The position numbers and the translations under genes were made by a program. A stretch of DNA of 64,000 bases from Caldilineaceae bacterium SB0661_bin_34 (GTDB lineage Bacteria; Chloroflexota; Anaerolineae; Caldilineales; Caldilineaceae). The stretch is from positions 1 to 64,000 of the forward strand of contig VXMJ01000076.1 in the NCBI GenBank assembly GCA_009841145.1. Reading direction: 5' to 3'. Below the pieces are notes generated by a model. It had not been told where the DNA came from and searched no databases. It saw nothing but the letters and a program-made list of their open reading frames with translations. This document shows positions 27,611 through 36,680 of the stretch, in pieces. The stretch's first letter is position 1. Each line of letters starts with the position of its first letter.

Positions 27611-28942
27611 TCAAAGCGTCAGCCAAAGGTAGGGGCGTTCCGCGAACTGTCTGATGCGTTGCAGGAATTCGGCGGCCGGTGCACCGTCCACCGCCTTGTG
27701 GTCGAACACCAGACTCAAGGCCATGGCATGTCCCACACCGATGTCCTGCCGTGCCTCGTCCAACACCATCGGCTTGACAGTGATGCGGCCCAAACCCAGG
27801 ATGGCCGTGTGCCCCACCGGAAGAATCGGGGTGAAGTGGTCCACACCCATGGCTCCCAGATTTGTCAGGGTGAAGGTGCTCCCCTGCATATCCAGACCCT
27901 TCAGGCGGCCAGTTTGGGCCCGAGCGATCAGGTCGGTGGTGTCCGCATGGATCTGGCCAAGATTCTTTTGGTGGACATGCCGAACCACCGGCACCAACAG
28001 CCCCCGGTCGGTGTGGACCGCCAACCCGATGTCCACCTGTTCGTTCATGCGCACGCCGTCTTCCAGCACGGTGGCATTCATCACGGGGTGGTCCAACAGG
28101 GCATGCGCCGAGATTTTGAGAAACAGATCGTTGTAGGTGGGAACATCGGCGCGATCATCCGCCTTCAAATGATCTCGCAGCCGCACCAGCTCGGTGGCGT
28201 TCAATTCCGTCGTCAGGGTCACCGGTGCGGACCGGGCCAGGCTTTGGGTCAAATTGGCGGCGATGGTCCGACGGGTGGGAGTAAACGGTATCGCGTCCTC
28301 TTGAGGCTTGGCGGCGGCACCAAGCTGCTGCACCATGTCCACGGTGATGCGAACATTGGGGAAAGCCTTGGCCAATACATCCATGCCCACGCCCAGTTCC
28401 CGGGCCAACCTTCGGGCCACGGGCGAAATGGACAAGATGCCGGACGTATGGGCAGCCGCGGCCGCCCGTATGTCGCGTTCCACGATGCGGCCAGTGCGGC
28501 CGCTGCCCTGCAGGCCGGTCCAGTCAACCCCCAATTCCAACGCCGTCTTGCGGGCTCGGGGACTGATTGCCGGCCGCACGTGGTCGGCGGAACTGCGATC
28601 GGCTACGGTGGAAACGGCCCCCAGGGCGGGAATGTCGGCCTGGATGACGACCTGTTGGGTGGAAGCGCGGTCCGATGGGCCTGTAGGCGGTTCTTCCCCG
28701 TCTTCCAGAATGTAGGCCAGCAGTTGGCCCACCGGCACGGTGTCACCCGGTTGCGGCGCGTCCGGCGGGATATGCAGGATGCCTCCGTCCAGCGACTCGA
28801 TCTCCTCGACGGCCTTGTCCCCCTCCACCGCGAACAATACATCCCCAGGCTTAACCGACGCACCGCTGGGCATCAGCCATTCCTTCAGCACCCCTTCGGT
28901 GGCGGTCCAGCCCAGACGAGGCATCACCACTTCTACTGCCAT
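27611..28942 (-). CDS. dihydrolipoamide acyltransferase, E2 of a 2-oxoacid dehydrogenase complex
   Basis: 443 residues. An N-terminal lipoyl domain carries the modified lysine in EGDKAVEE (near residue 43). Two peripheral-subunit-binding segments follow: AISPRARKTALELGV with GSGRTGRIVERDI, and a more degenerate ISPVARRLARELGV with the GxGxxGRIxxxD part replaced by NVRITVDMV. The catalytic acyltransferase domain ends with SLVFDHKAVDGAPAAEFL, the HxxxDG active site. It forms the core that passes acyl groups from E1 to CoA. It ends a minus-strand operon after E1-alpha and E1-beta. No E3 gene is present in this window. Substrate (pyruvate, branched-chain oxoacid or acetoin) cannot be decided. Confidence 0.88.
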   Translation of the reverse strand: MAVEVVMPRLGWTATEGVLKEWLMPSGASVKPGDVLFAVEGDKAVEEIESLDGGILHIPPDAPQPGDTVPVGQLLAYILEDGEEPPTGPSDRASTQQVVIQADIPALGAVSTVADRSSADHVRPAISPRARKTALELGVDWTGLQGSGRTGRIVERDIRAAAAAHTSGILSISPVARRLARELGVGMDVLAKAFPNVRITVDMVQQLGAAAKPQEDAIPFTPTRRTIAANLTQSLARSAPVTLTTELNATELVRLRDHLKADDRADVPTYNDLFLKISAHALLDHPVMNATVLEDGVRMNEQVDIGLAVHTDRGLLVPVVRHVHQKNLGQIHADTTDLIARAQTGRLKGLDMQGSTFTLTNLGAMGVDHFTPILPVGHTAILGLGRITVKPMVLDEARQDIGVGHAMALSLVFDHKAVDGAPAAEFLQRIRQFAERPYLWLTL

Positions 28943-28989
28943 TGATGCCCACCGCCCGCCATGAATCGTCCTGCATCACCTGTGGCAGG

Positions 28990-29979
28990 TCATTCGGCCA
29001 GCAGGTCGCGGAGAGCCTTGACGACCGCATCCTGGGAAGGGACCACCGCCTGCTCCAAGGGAGGACTGTAGGGAATGGGTACGTAGGCGCCGTTCAGCCG
29101 GGCGACAGGCGCATCCAACAGGTCAAAGCCGTCTGCACAAACCCTGGCGCTGATTTCCGCCCCCACACCGCATGGCTGGTAGTCCTCGTCGGCGATCAGC
29201 AGCCGACCGGTCTTGGCCACCGATTCCAGAATGGTGGCCGTGTCCAACGGCGCGATGCTCACCAGGTCAATCACTTCGATGTCGTGACCGGACTCGGCCA
29301 GGCTGTCGGCTGCCGCGACGGCCTTGGGGGTCATCACGCCGACAGCCACGACAGTGGCGTCCCGGCCGGAACGCCTGACTCGGGCCCTGCCCAAGGGTTC
29401 CAGATACGGCTCGGACGGCACTTCGCCCCGGGTTGCCAGCAGCAGCTTGTGTTCCAGGAACAGCACGGGGTCGTCGCTGCGAATGGCCGTCTTGAGCAGA
29501 CCCTTGGCGTCGTGTGGAGTTGAAGGCACGACGACCTTGAACCCGGGTTGGTGCAGGAAGAATGGGTAGTAGTTGCCCGAATGGTGGGTGGCTGCGGAGC
29601 CGCCCACCCCGATGCACCCTCTCAGTACCATGGGCATGCGCAGCCTCCCACTGCTCATGTACTGGATTTTGGCCACCTGGTTGACCAATTCCCCGAAGGC
29701 GTCCAGGATGAAATCCAGGAACATGAAGTCCACTACCGGTCGCGCCCCTGCCATGGCGGCGCCGGTGCACATGCCCACAAATCCTCTTTCGGTGATGGGG
29801 GTGTCGCGAATCCGACTGGGGCCGAATCGGTCGAACAGGCCCAAGGTGGTGTTGAAGTTGCCGCCCCGTTCGCCAATGCCTTCTCCCACCACGAATATGG
29901 AGGAATCGCGCTCCATCTCCTCCGCCAGACCCTCGCGGGCGGCTTCGGTAAACGTCAGTGTCCGCAGGGAGGCATTCAT
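28990..29979 (-). CDS. 2-oxoacid dehydrogenase E1 component, beta subunit
   Basis: 329 residues of the transketolase-like E1-beta family. Recognisable parts are TFTEAAREGLAEEMERD at the start, VVGEGIGERGGNFNTT, RIRDTPITERGFVGMCTGAAM, GGSAATHHSGNYYPFF and the C-terminal LLIADEDYQPCGVGAEI. The ATG at 29979 (MNASLRTLTF) overlaps the E1-alpha stop by four bases, so the two subunits are coupled. It gives the usual family length; the longer open frame upstream lies in E1-alpha. Sequence style is close to acetoin and branched-chain enzymes, but this is not decisive. Confidence 0.88.
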   Translation of the reverse strand: MNASLRTLTFTEAAREGLAEEMERDSSIFVVGEGIGERGGNFNTTLGLFDRFGPSRIRDTPITERGFVGMCTGAAMAGARPVVDFMFLDFILDAFGELVNQVAKIQYMSSGRLRMPMVLRGCIGVGGSAATHHSGNYYPFFLHQPGFKVVVPSTPHDAKGLLKTAIRSDDPVLFLEHKLLLATRGEVPSEPYLEPLGRARVRRSGRDATVVAVGVMTPKAVAAADSLAESGHDIEVIDLVSIAPLDTATILESVAKTGRLLIADEDYQPCGVGAEISARVCADGFDLLDAPVARLNGAYVPIPYSPPLEQAVVPSQDAVVKALRDLLAE

Positions 29980-31001
29980 GAACGCCGCGCCGCTTCGGCG
30001 GAGTCGGAGGAATCCACGAAATCGAAGACGGTGCTGGGATCGGGCCAGGGGCTCGCCTTGGCGAACTTGATGGCTGCCAACGCCTCCTCTCGGGCCTCGT
30101 CTTCCCAAGCCGAGATTTCGTCAGCCGCAACGCGCTCCGTGCCCATGAGATGGCTTCGCAGCAAGGCGATCGGATCCCGTGCCTTCCAGGAGTCGACCTC
30201 CTCCTGCGTGCGGTAGCCGACCTCCGGCATGCCCTCGGCATGGGCCCGCGTGCGATAGGTCTTGCATTCCAGCAGGGTGGGGCCGTCCCCCCGGCGGGCC
30301 CGTGTCACCGCCTCCCCGGCCACGGTGTCCACTTCCATCACATCGTTGCCGTCCACCACCCGGCCCGGACAACCGTACCCCTCGGCCCGCATGGCAACTT
30401 CCGGGTTGCCGGCGGAGTAGGCGAACGGCACCTCAGTGGCATACAGGTTGTTCTCGCAGACGAAGACAACCGGCAGATCCCAGATGGAAGCCAGGTTGAG
30501 GCCTTCGTGAAAGGCACCGTTGTTGACGGCACCATCCCCAAAGAAGGCCACGGCGACCCGATCCTCGCCATTCAACTGAAAGGCATAGCCTGCACCCACG
30601 GCCTGGAGGATGTTGGGGCCCACGATGCCGGTGGTACCCATCATGCCCACTTCCGGGGAGAAGAGATGCATGCTGCCGCCCCTGCCTCCCGAACAACCGG
30701 TGGCCCGTCCGAACAGTTCCGCCGCGACCTCCGTAGCCGCCACACCCTTGGCTAGGGCGTGGCCATGTCCCCGGTGTGTCGAAAAGACAGCATCCTCGAC
30801 CTGGAGATGGGCGCAGACTCCCACCGCGACGGCTTCCTGACCGACATAGGTGTGACAGGCTCCCATGACGTGGCCGTCCCGGTACGCGCGGGCAAGCTGC
30901 AGTTCCGTTTCCCGAATTTTGAGCATCTCCTTATAGAGATGCGCCTCCCTCAACGCTTGCTCCGGATGGGCAGCGGTGTGGACTGTCTGTGCAGCAGACA
31001 T
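29976..31001 (-). CDS. 2-oxoacid dehydrogenase E1 component, alpha subunit
   Basis: 341 residues. The thiamine-diphosphate motif is FFGDGAVNNGAFHEGLNLAS...VFVCENN; RGHGHALAKG and GRGGSMHLF are further family blocks, and the phosphorylation-loop-like region reads YRTRAHAEG. E1-alpha and E1-beta decarboxylate the oxoacid and load the lipoyl arm of E2. The ATG at 31001 (MSAAQTVHT) gives the family length. The SDR gene starts upstream and ends 11 bases before it, so the four genes probably form one operon. Confidence 0.88.
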   Translation of the reverse strand: MSAAQTVHTAAHPEQALREAHLYKEMLKIRETELQLARAYRDGHVMGACHTYVGQEAVAVGVCAHLQVEDAVFSTHRGHGHALAKGVAATEVAAELFGRATGCSGGRGGSMHLFSPEVGMMGTTGIVGPNILQAVGAGYAFQLNGEDRVAVAFFGDGAVNNGAFHEGLNLASIWDLPVVFVCENNLYATEVPFAYSAGNPEVAMRAEGYGCPGRVVDGNDVMEVDTVAGEAVTRARRGDGPTLLECKTYRTRAHAEGMPEVGYRTQEEVDSWKARDPIALLRSHLMGTERVAADEISAWEDEAREEALAAIKFAKASPWPDPSTVFDFVDSSDSAEAARRS

Positions 31002-31012
31002 GGTTCCGTGCC

Positions 31013-31816
31013 TCAAAACACGCCGGTCCCCGGCGTGCCTCCGGCATTCATGGCCAGATTGCCGCCGTCCATGGGAATCAGGGTCCCGGTGATCCATGAA
31101 CTGGCGGGGGACGCCAGCAACACGGCCAATCCCTTGATGTCCCGCGGATGACCCAGTCTGCCCCTGGGTATCCCGGAGAGGTATTGCACCTCCAGACCGG
31201 GATCGGAAGCGATACGCTCCCGCAGGCCGGGATTGAGCACCTGGGCGGGCAGAATGGCATTCACCCGCACGCCCCGACCACTCCAGGCCGTACTGAGTTC
31301 ACGGGTCATCTGCACCACTGCTCCCATGGCCATGCTGTAGGCGATGTGTCCCCTGCCCAGGGCCGTGATGCTGGCCAGGGATCCGATATTGACGATGCTG
31401 CCCGACTGCCGGGCCAGCATGCGCCGTCCGGCCTGCTGGCACATGGCGAAACGGCCCACCACCAGGTTCTGTAGAACCTGTTTCACATCGTCGATTGCCA
31501 TGTCTTCCGGCTGGGCCAACAGGCCGTCTCCCGCCACGTTTCCCAGGAAATCCACATGACCCAACTCACGGTCATGAAGCTGAAACAGGGCTTCGATCTG
31601 TTCCGGCTCCGATACGTCGCAGACGTGAGGAACAACGGTGCAGCCCAGCGCGGAGATGGCGTGGGCGGTTTCATCCATGCCTTCCCCGTTGCGATCCGCC
31701 AATGTCACATCGGCACCGGCTTCGGCCACGGCCATGGCGATGGCCTTGCCCAAACCGCTGGCGGCACCCGACACCACGGCTGCCATGCCGCTGAGGTCGA
31801 ACTGGTCAAGGATCAT
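31013..31816 (-). CDS. SDR-family oxidoreductase with the catalytic lysine replaced
   Basis: A 267-residue short-chain dehydrogenase/reductase. The cofactor loop SGAASGLGKA (residues 16-25) and an acidic D41 after the second strand point to NAD. Serine 146 (NIGSLAS) and tyrosine 160 of the active site are present, but the lysine of YxxxK is methionine 164 (YSMAM, codon ATG at 31325-31327), and NNAG is GNVAG. A single base change (AAG to ATG) would explain the first. In normal SDRs that lysine lowers the tyrosine pKa, so activity is doubtful or altered. First gene of the E1/E2 operon; role probably linked to making or using the oxoacid substrate, but not known. Confidence 0.8.
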   Translation of the reverse strand: MILDQFDLSGMAAVVSGAASGLGKAIAMAVAEAGADVTLADRNGEGMDETAHAISALGCTVVPHVCDVSEPEQIEALFQLHDRELGHVDFLGNVAGDGLLAQPEDMAIDDVKQVLQNLVVGRFAMCQQAGRRMLARQSGSIVNIGSLASITALGRGHIAYSMAMGAVVQMTRELSTAWSGRGVRVNAILPAQVLNPGLRERIASDPGLEVQYLSGIPRGRLGHPRDIKGLAVLLASPASSWITGTLIPMDGGNLAMNAGGTPGTGVF

Positions 31817-32265
31817 GGAGCATCACGGTTCTCAAAAGCCGGTAGCAATTTCCACCGGGCAAGGGCAGGACACCGCATTGTAGCGGAAGGGATCGCCCAC
31901 TGTTGACCGACGTCATTCAAGACAGGCTCCGGTCCTTCGGCCGGGTCCAGGCATGACCACACCAAAACATCGTCACCGAACCTGGGCACGTTGTTGAAAC
32001 CCGGCCCATCCCAACAACAGCATCCGGAAAGGCCAAGTGGCCCGCAACCCGTTGGGCCCGTCGACAGCGTGAAATCCGAGTGGAATGCAACAGCGGCATC
32101 GGCCACCCCGGTCACTGTCGGGCCGGGCGGTACCCACTCGCAAGACACAGACCGGTTGGTGATAACCTGCCCTGCACCAGGACGGGCTCGACATTGGCGC
32201 TTCAGGTGCGCTCGTGAATGCCTCGCCTGATCATTACCCATCGGCGTTAAACGAGGATCGATGAT
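31817..32265. other. 449 bases, divergent intergenic region
   Basis: Separates the SDR/E1/E2 operon (minus) from the GH36 gene (plus), so it should hold both promoters. A 142-residue minus-strand frame (31813-32241) has no recognisable protein character. A GAGG ribosome site lies eight bases before the GH36 ATG. No clear -35/-10 pair or operator was picked out. Confidence 0.5.
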
Positions 32266-34389
32266 ATGAGGCCTGAGCCTTCACCCATGTTCACCGACGT
32301 GGACAGACAGGATGATCCGCACCCGACATGGACATTCCGCACGGGCCTGGTGGCCTATCAGGAATCGTTGATTGGTGGCCAACTGGTCGGCCGGGGTTGG
32401 AACGGTGCAGGTTTCATGGCACCGGAGAGCCAGCGCATCGACACGAGTCAGCATGCCGAACCTCAGGCCTTCACGCTGGAAGTCGACGGACAGTCCCTGC
32501 GTTCCCACTGGTCCCTGGTGTCTGAAGAGGTTGTATCCGTCGAAACCGGGATCGAGTTCGTCATGGCGCTGGCGCACGCCCACCGTCCTGTTTCGGTCGA
32601 AGTGCACACGCAGTTGGACGGAACCAGCTTCATGAAGAGGTGGTTGGAGGTCACCAATCATTCGGAAGCGGCCGTGCCGCTGTCGGCCGCCGGTTCCTGG
32701 TCCGGGGTGTTCCAATCCATCACGGAGAGGGCCTTTGGCGCACCCGGCCCATATCGGCTCGGTTACTTCCAGGATTCCCACTGGGGCAACTGCGGCGATT
32801 TCGATTGGCAGGAGATGCCGTACGCGGGGTACAGGATCGACGGATACTTCCGCCGTGACCGCCACCGCCACCCCATGTTCATCCTGAACAACCGAGAGAC
32901 CGGAGAGAACCTGATTGGATCCCTGGCCTTTTCGGGGGGATACAGCTTCGAGTTTGATCTGGATGACGGACCCGCCCGAGGCACATCCCGGATATCGTTC
33001 AAGGCGGGACCCGCCGGCCCGGCTCCCTTGCGGGTGCTGGATCCCGGGGAGACGATCGTCACGCCGGCGCTGCATCTCGGCTTGGTGATTGGGGATCTCG
33101 ATGAATGCATCAACGCCTTGCACGACCACACCCGCCGCAGTGTGTTCCGGCCCTTGATGCCGGGCAAGAGCGGACTGATCACCAGCGGCATCGGCCCCGA
33201 GATGGAGGTTACGGAAGAGGCCGTAATGCATGAAATCGAGATGGCTGCCCAAATGGGGGTTGAACTGTTCATTCTCGACGCGTCATGGTATGCGGAACCT
33301 TACGGCGACTGGTTTGCCACGGCGGGCGACTGGGAAGTCAATCGCAGGCGGTTTCCCAAGGGCATTGAATATTTTGTGGAAAGCGCCCATGAGCGGGGCC
33401 TGCTCTTTGGTCTTTGGATGGAGCCCGAAAGATTGGGCACCGCGAGTCAAATCCGCAAGGAACATCCTGAATGGGTTGCCCACCGTTACGACGACACTCC
33501 CTACGAAACCGGCCTGATCGATCTCACCAATCCGGAGGCAGTGGCCTGGGTCGAGGCCAACATCTCACGCCTTATCGAGACCTATGGCCTGGACTGCTTT
33601 CGGCTCGACTACAACGTCGGTTTCCTGGAGGCGGCGGGTTACTCCGAGCGGCACGGGTGGCAGGAAAACCGGTATTGGCGGCAGTGCGAGAACCTGTACG
33701 GCCTTTTCGATCGTCTCACCCGCAAGTTTCCCGATGTCATATTTCAGAATTGCGCCAGTGGCGGAGCCCGTACCGATTTGGGTTTCCTGCGCTATTTCGA
33801 CCATACCTGGGTCACGGATCACCAGATCGCGCCCCGGTCGTTTTCCATCACCAGCGGCATGTCCATGGCCCTGCCGCCCGAACGCATGGACAGGTTGATC
33901 GGATACGGCCAGTACTGCGGACGCACCGCGGACATCGACTTTCAGGGCCGGCTGGCCCTGTTCACCCATGCCACCATGGGGTGGTACCACCTGATCGGCG
34001 CCAAACCCAACCTGGCGCAGCGACCCCATGTCGAACGGTTCGTGAGACTGTACAAGGAGGTGGCGCGGCCCATGCACGGGCAGAGTCGCATCTATCACCA
34101 CACTCCGACGCACGATGGGCTGGAACCCTCGGGCTGGGGTGCCCTGGAGTTGGCGCATCGGTCCCGATCCCGCTCCATGGCCGGTGTGTTTCGGCTCCAG
34201 GATCCTGCGGAACCGGTGTACCACATGCGATTCAAGGGTGTGGATCCGGGTGTGCGCTACTCCGTGAGGTTCGACAATGAGGACTCCGAGACGGTCATGG
34301 ACGGCTACCACCTGAAGTATGTCGGGATACCCGTCCGGCTTGACAACCCCTTGACTTCGCAGCTGTTCGTGGCTGAAGCCGTGACGTAG
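32266..34389 (+). CDS. GH36 alpha-galactosidase-family glycoside hydrolase
   Basis: A 707-residue GH36 enzyme: an N-terminal beta-supersandwich (to about residue 290), the catalytic TIM barrel and a C-terminal beta domain. Barrel marks are FILDASWYAEPYGDW, GLLFGLWMEPER, the nucleophile segment DCFRLDYNVGF (aspartate near 448), FQNCASGGARTDLGF and the acid/base aspartate in WVTDHQ near 519. Classic members read CSGGGGRxD and WxSDxTD, so this is a divergent branch whose exact glycoside is uncertain. No signal peptide: it works in the cytoplasm on sugars brought in by the ABC importer encoded next. Confidence 0.82.
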   Translation: MRPEPSPMFTDVDRQDDPHPTWTFRTGLVAYQESLIGGQLVGRGWNGAGFMAPESQRIDTSQHAEPQAFTLEVDGQSLRSHWSLVSEEVVSVETGIEFVMALAHAHRPVSVEVHTQLDGTSFMKRWLEVTNHSEAAVPLSAAGSWSGVFQSITERAFGAPGPYRLGYFQDSHWGNCGDFDWQEMPYAGYRIDGYFRRDRHRHPMFILNNRETGENLIGSLAFSGGYSFEFDLDDGPARGTSRISFKAGPAGPAPLRVLDPGETIVTPALHLGLVIGDLDECINALHDHTRRSVFRPLMPGKSGLITSGIGPEMEVTEEAVMHEIEMAAQMGVELFILDASWYAEPYGDWFATAGDWEVNRRRFPKGIEYFVESAHERGLLFGLWMEPERLGTASQIRKEHPEWVAHRYDDTPYETGLIDLTNPEAVAWVEANISRLIETYGLDCFRLDYNVGFLEAAGYSERHGWQENRYWRQCENLYGLFDRLTRKFPDVIFQNCASGGARTDLGFLRYFDHTWVTDHQIAPRSFSITSGMSMALPPERMDRLIGYGQYCGRTADIDFQGRLALFTHATMGWYHLIGAKPNLAQRPHVERFVRLYKEVARPMHGQSRIYHHTPTHDGLEPSGWGALELAHRSRSRSMAGVFRLQDPAEPVYHMRFKGVDPGVRYSVRFDNEDSETVMDGYHLKYVGIPVRLDNPLTSQLFVAEAVT

Positions 34390-34466
34390 GGCCGACTGGG
34401 CATCTGGGGCCGGCCAAGCCCATAGCCACGGCCTCTCGCATGCAGCACCGATGCGACAATCTCAAG

Positions 34467-34860
34467 CCAGTTACACGAATACACTCTCAAACATGTACGT
34501 GGTCGGTCGACCACACACTTTCAAACAGTCGGCCAGGGATTTCTTCATCAAGGCGCAACAGAGCCCAATTTACTTTGTACTTCAGCGGAAGTTCTCCATG
34601 AATTGGCACACGCATACTTGGCTGCTGGGAGACCGCGCATATTCGATGTGGCACTGGCACTGGTTTCCAGCTTCGGTGTCGAAGTTTGGCCCTTGGAAGA
34701 GGTTGATGTGGCACTGGCCCGCCGGCTCCATGAGCTTCACCCCACACTTCAAACCTGGGATCTTTGTCACATGGCAAGTTGCAGACGCCGTGGGGTCAGG
34801 GACATGAAGACCTTCGATCAGGCTCTCGCAGGGGTATTCTCCAACTCGTCGAGCCGGTAG
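34467..34860 (+). pseudogene. PIN-domain (VapC-like) nuclease remnant with a frameshift
   Basis: Two frames together give a PIN domain. The first, from about 34467, reads YTNTLSNMYVVGRPH (compare the usual LDTNxxMYxxGxxH) and FKQSARDFF. The second, one frame away, from about 34575 reads TSAEVLHELAHAYLAAGR, DVALALVSSFGVEVWPL and TWDLCHMASCRRRGV...TFDQAL, the C-terminal PIN segments, to the TAG at 34860. The switch lies around 34560-34575. The very first residues (the first catalytic aspartate) are also missing. PIN proteins are ribonucleases, often VapC toxins; no antitoxin gene is next to it. Clearly broken. Confidence 0.6.
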
Positions 34861-35138
34861 GGGCAGGAGCAAGGCCTGGCGGATACCCGCACATCACGCC
34901 GGCCTTGCCGCGGGCAGCCGCACGCATTGCAACCGGCCCCCCAATAATTGCCGTTTCCGATGCTCTGCGGGTTTTGCTAGAATCCGGCCATTCCCGGTTG
35001 CTTCCCAAGCACAGCTTCGGTGTCCGAATGGCATCGTGGCCGGGTTCCGCCAAAGTCTGTTTCCTCTTGGCGACGGCCGGGATGCGGTGCCGCGTGGAGA
35101 GTTGGCACCGCGAACGCAATCCAACAGGAGTCTGTGAG

Positions 35139-36527
35139 ATGCAGAACCGGACCGTGAATCGCCGCGTGTTTCTCAAGGGATCGGCCATGGCCCTAGGGGT
35201 TTCAGCCCTGGCAGCCTGTACCGTCGTCGCTCCCACCACCGACGGTGGAGCCCCCATGCCCACGGCGGGCGTGTTGTGGGGACTACAGTACGACCACCAC
35301 ATCGGAGCCTACGAGCGCCTGTCGGACCTCTACCTGGAACAGTCCGGAGTGGAGTTGACCGTGGCTCCGCAACCATGGCCCATCGAGACCAAGCTCATCG
35401 CTGCGCTGTCCGCGGGTACCCAGCCCGAGGCGGCCTGCATCATGGGAAAGGTGCTGGTACCTCTGCACATCCAAAACGCGCTGATGCCGTTGCGGGAGTC
35501 GGTCTACAACCACAACGGCCTTGATGTCGACGAGGACTTCAATGGCGATTCAGTGGAAGCCTACTCGTGGGGCGACGACATCTGGGGTGTGCCCACCGAA
35601 ATGAACGGCGTCGGCAGTATGGTCAACGTACCCGTGGACGAAGTTGAGGCCATGGGTATGGCCGATGCATTCCCGCCCACGAACGGCGAACCCTATTTCG
35701 ACTCCTACACCTCCATGTGGGAACTCGCCAAGTCCCTGCAGGTGGAAGAGGACGGTACGGTCGTCCGTTGGGGACTCAGCAGCAAGGGTTGGGACGCCCA
35801 AAGCTATCTCGGCATCGTCCGCAGTTTGTTGGCTGCGGAAGGCACCGACTGGTGGGACAACGACAACAAAAACTTCAACGTCGACACCGATGCCGGCGTG
35901 CAGGCCATGGAGTTGTTCGTGGCCACGCCGGTGGAGATGGGCATTGAAACCGAACTGGACCAGAACCATGTGGATGCGGCGTTGGCGGGCAAGGTGGCAC
36001 TGGCCCGAGGCAACGGCACGCCGATGATCGAGGGCCACAAGCATGGCTACTCCTACGAACTCACAGGCGCACCGCGGGTAACGCCGCCCGACGCACCACT
36101 GTTCGTGGGCGAAGGCGGCTGGGGCTTTGTGGCTCCGCGCCAGTCCAAGCAGCCGGATGTGTCCATCGACTTCCTGCGTATGGTGGGCACGCTGGAAGGT
36201 CAGACCGAGTATGCCCGGATCTATGGCGGTGCCGCCCACACCGCCTGGAGGGGCCTCGTGGGGGTCTACGACCACTTTGAGGACTCGTCGGACGCCAGCT
36301 CGGCCGTCAAGGCGCACAAGCTGCTCCAGGCTCTGGCGTCCACCACCGGATACTACGGGCAGGGCTTCGGCAGTCCGTCCTCCGTGGACGGAGCCGTGGC
36401 TCAGGTCTGCTCGGAAGTCCGGCAGCAGAAACTGACGGCGGTGGAAGGCGCCGCGGCCTTGCAGGGACGCCTGGACGCGATTTACGCCCAGTTCCAGAGC
36501 GACATGTCCACCTACACTCCCGCCTGA
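35139..36527 (+). CDS. ABC sugar-importer substrate-binding lipoprotein (Tat signal)
   Basis: 462 residues. The start carries a twin-arginine signal with a lipobox: RRVFLKGSAMALG...LAAC, so the protein is exported folded and lipidated, presumably by Lgt. The mature part is a type 1 (cluster B) carbohydrate-binding protein: ALSAGTQPEAACIMG, DDIWGVPTEMNGVGSMVNV, and FLRMVGTLEGQTEYARIYGGAA near the end. ATG 35139 has a CAGGAG ribosome site; the open frame further upstream is not homologous. It is the first gene of the importer operon, followed by an intercistronic hairpin and two permease genes; the ATPase is not encoded here. Confidence 0.88.
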   Translation: MQNRTVNRRVFLKGSAMALGVSALAACTVVAPTTDGGAPMPTAGVLWGLQYDHHIGAYERLSDLYLEQSGVELTVAPQPWPIETKLIAALSAGTQPEAACIMGKVLVPLHIQNALMPLRESVYNHNGLDVDEDFNGDSVEAYSWGDDIWGVPTEMNGVGSMVNVPVDEVEAMGMADAFPPTNGEPYFDSYTSMWELAKSLQVEEDGTVVRWGLSSKGWDAQSYLGIVRSLLAAEGTDWWDNDNKNFNVDTDAGVQAMELFVATPVEMGIETELDQNHVDAALAGKVALARGNGTPMIEGHKHGYSYELTGAPRVTPPDAPLFVGEGGWGFVAPRQSKQPDVSIDFLRMVGTLEGQTEYARIYGGAAHTAWRGLVGVYDHFEDSSDASSAVKAHKLLQALASTTGYYGQGFGSPSSVDGAVAQVCSEVRQQKLTAVEGAAALQGRLDAIYAQFQSDMSTYTPA

Positions 36528-36556
36528 ACCCGCAGGCAGGGAACTGAATGGGATGT

Positions 36557-36587
36557 GCCGGGACCTGTCAGACGGACAGGTCCCGGC
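36557..36587 (+). promoter_or_regulatory. intercistronic hairpin between binding-protein and permease genes
   Basis: A perfect 13-bp inverted repeat (36557-36569 with 36575-36587), stem GCCGGGACCTGTC, loop AGACG, 30 bases after the binding-protein stop and 94 before the first permease ATG. Such structures commonly end or stabilise part of the transcript so that the binding protein is made in excess over the permeases. No T-tract follows. Confidence 0.6.
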
Positions 36588-36680
36588 GTATCCCCCACAG
36601 GTTTATCGGTTTGGGCCGATTGCGGCCAATCTCCATCCTCGTCCTCGAATACCCTCCTTCGAGGACGCAGTCTTGACACC

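Noticed and set aside
27167-28945. 592-codon plus-strand frame
   Set aside because: Antisense to the E2 gene, which has a full set of lipoyl and acyltransferase motifs; the plus translation is H/R/G/Q-rich shadow sequence.
31813-32241. 142-codon minus frame in the SDR-GH36 divergent region
   Set aside because: No domain, no ribosome site; lies where both promoters should be.
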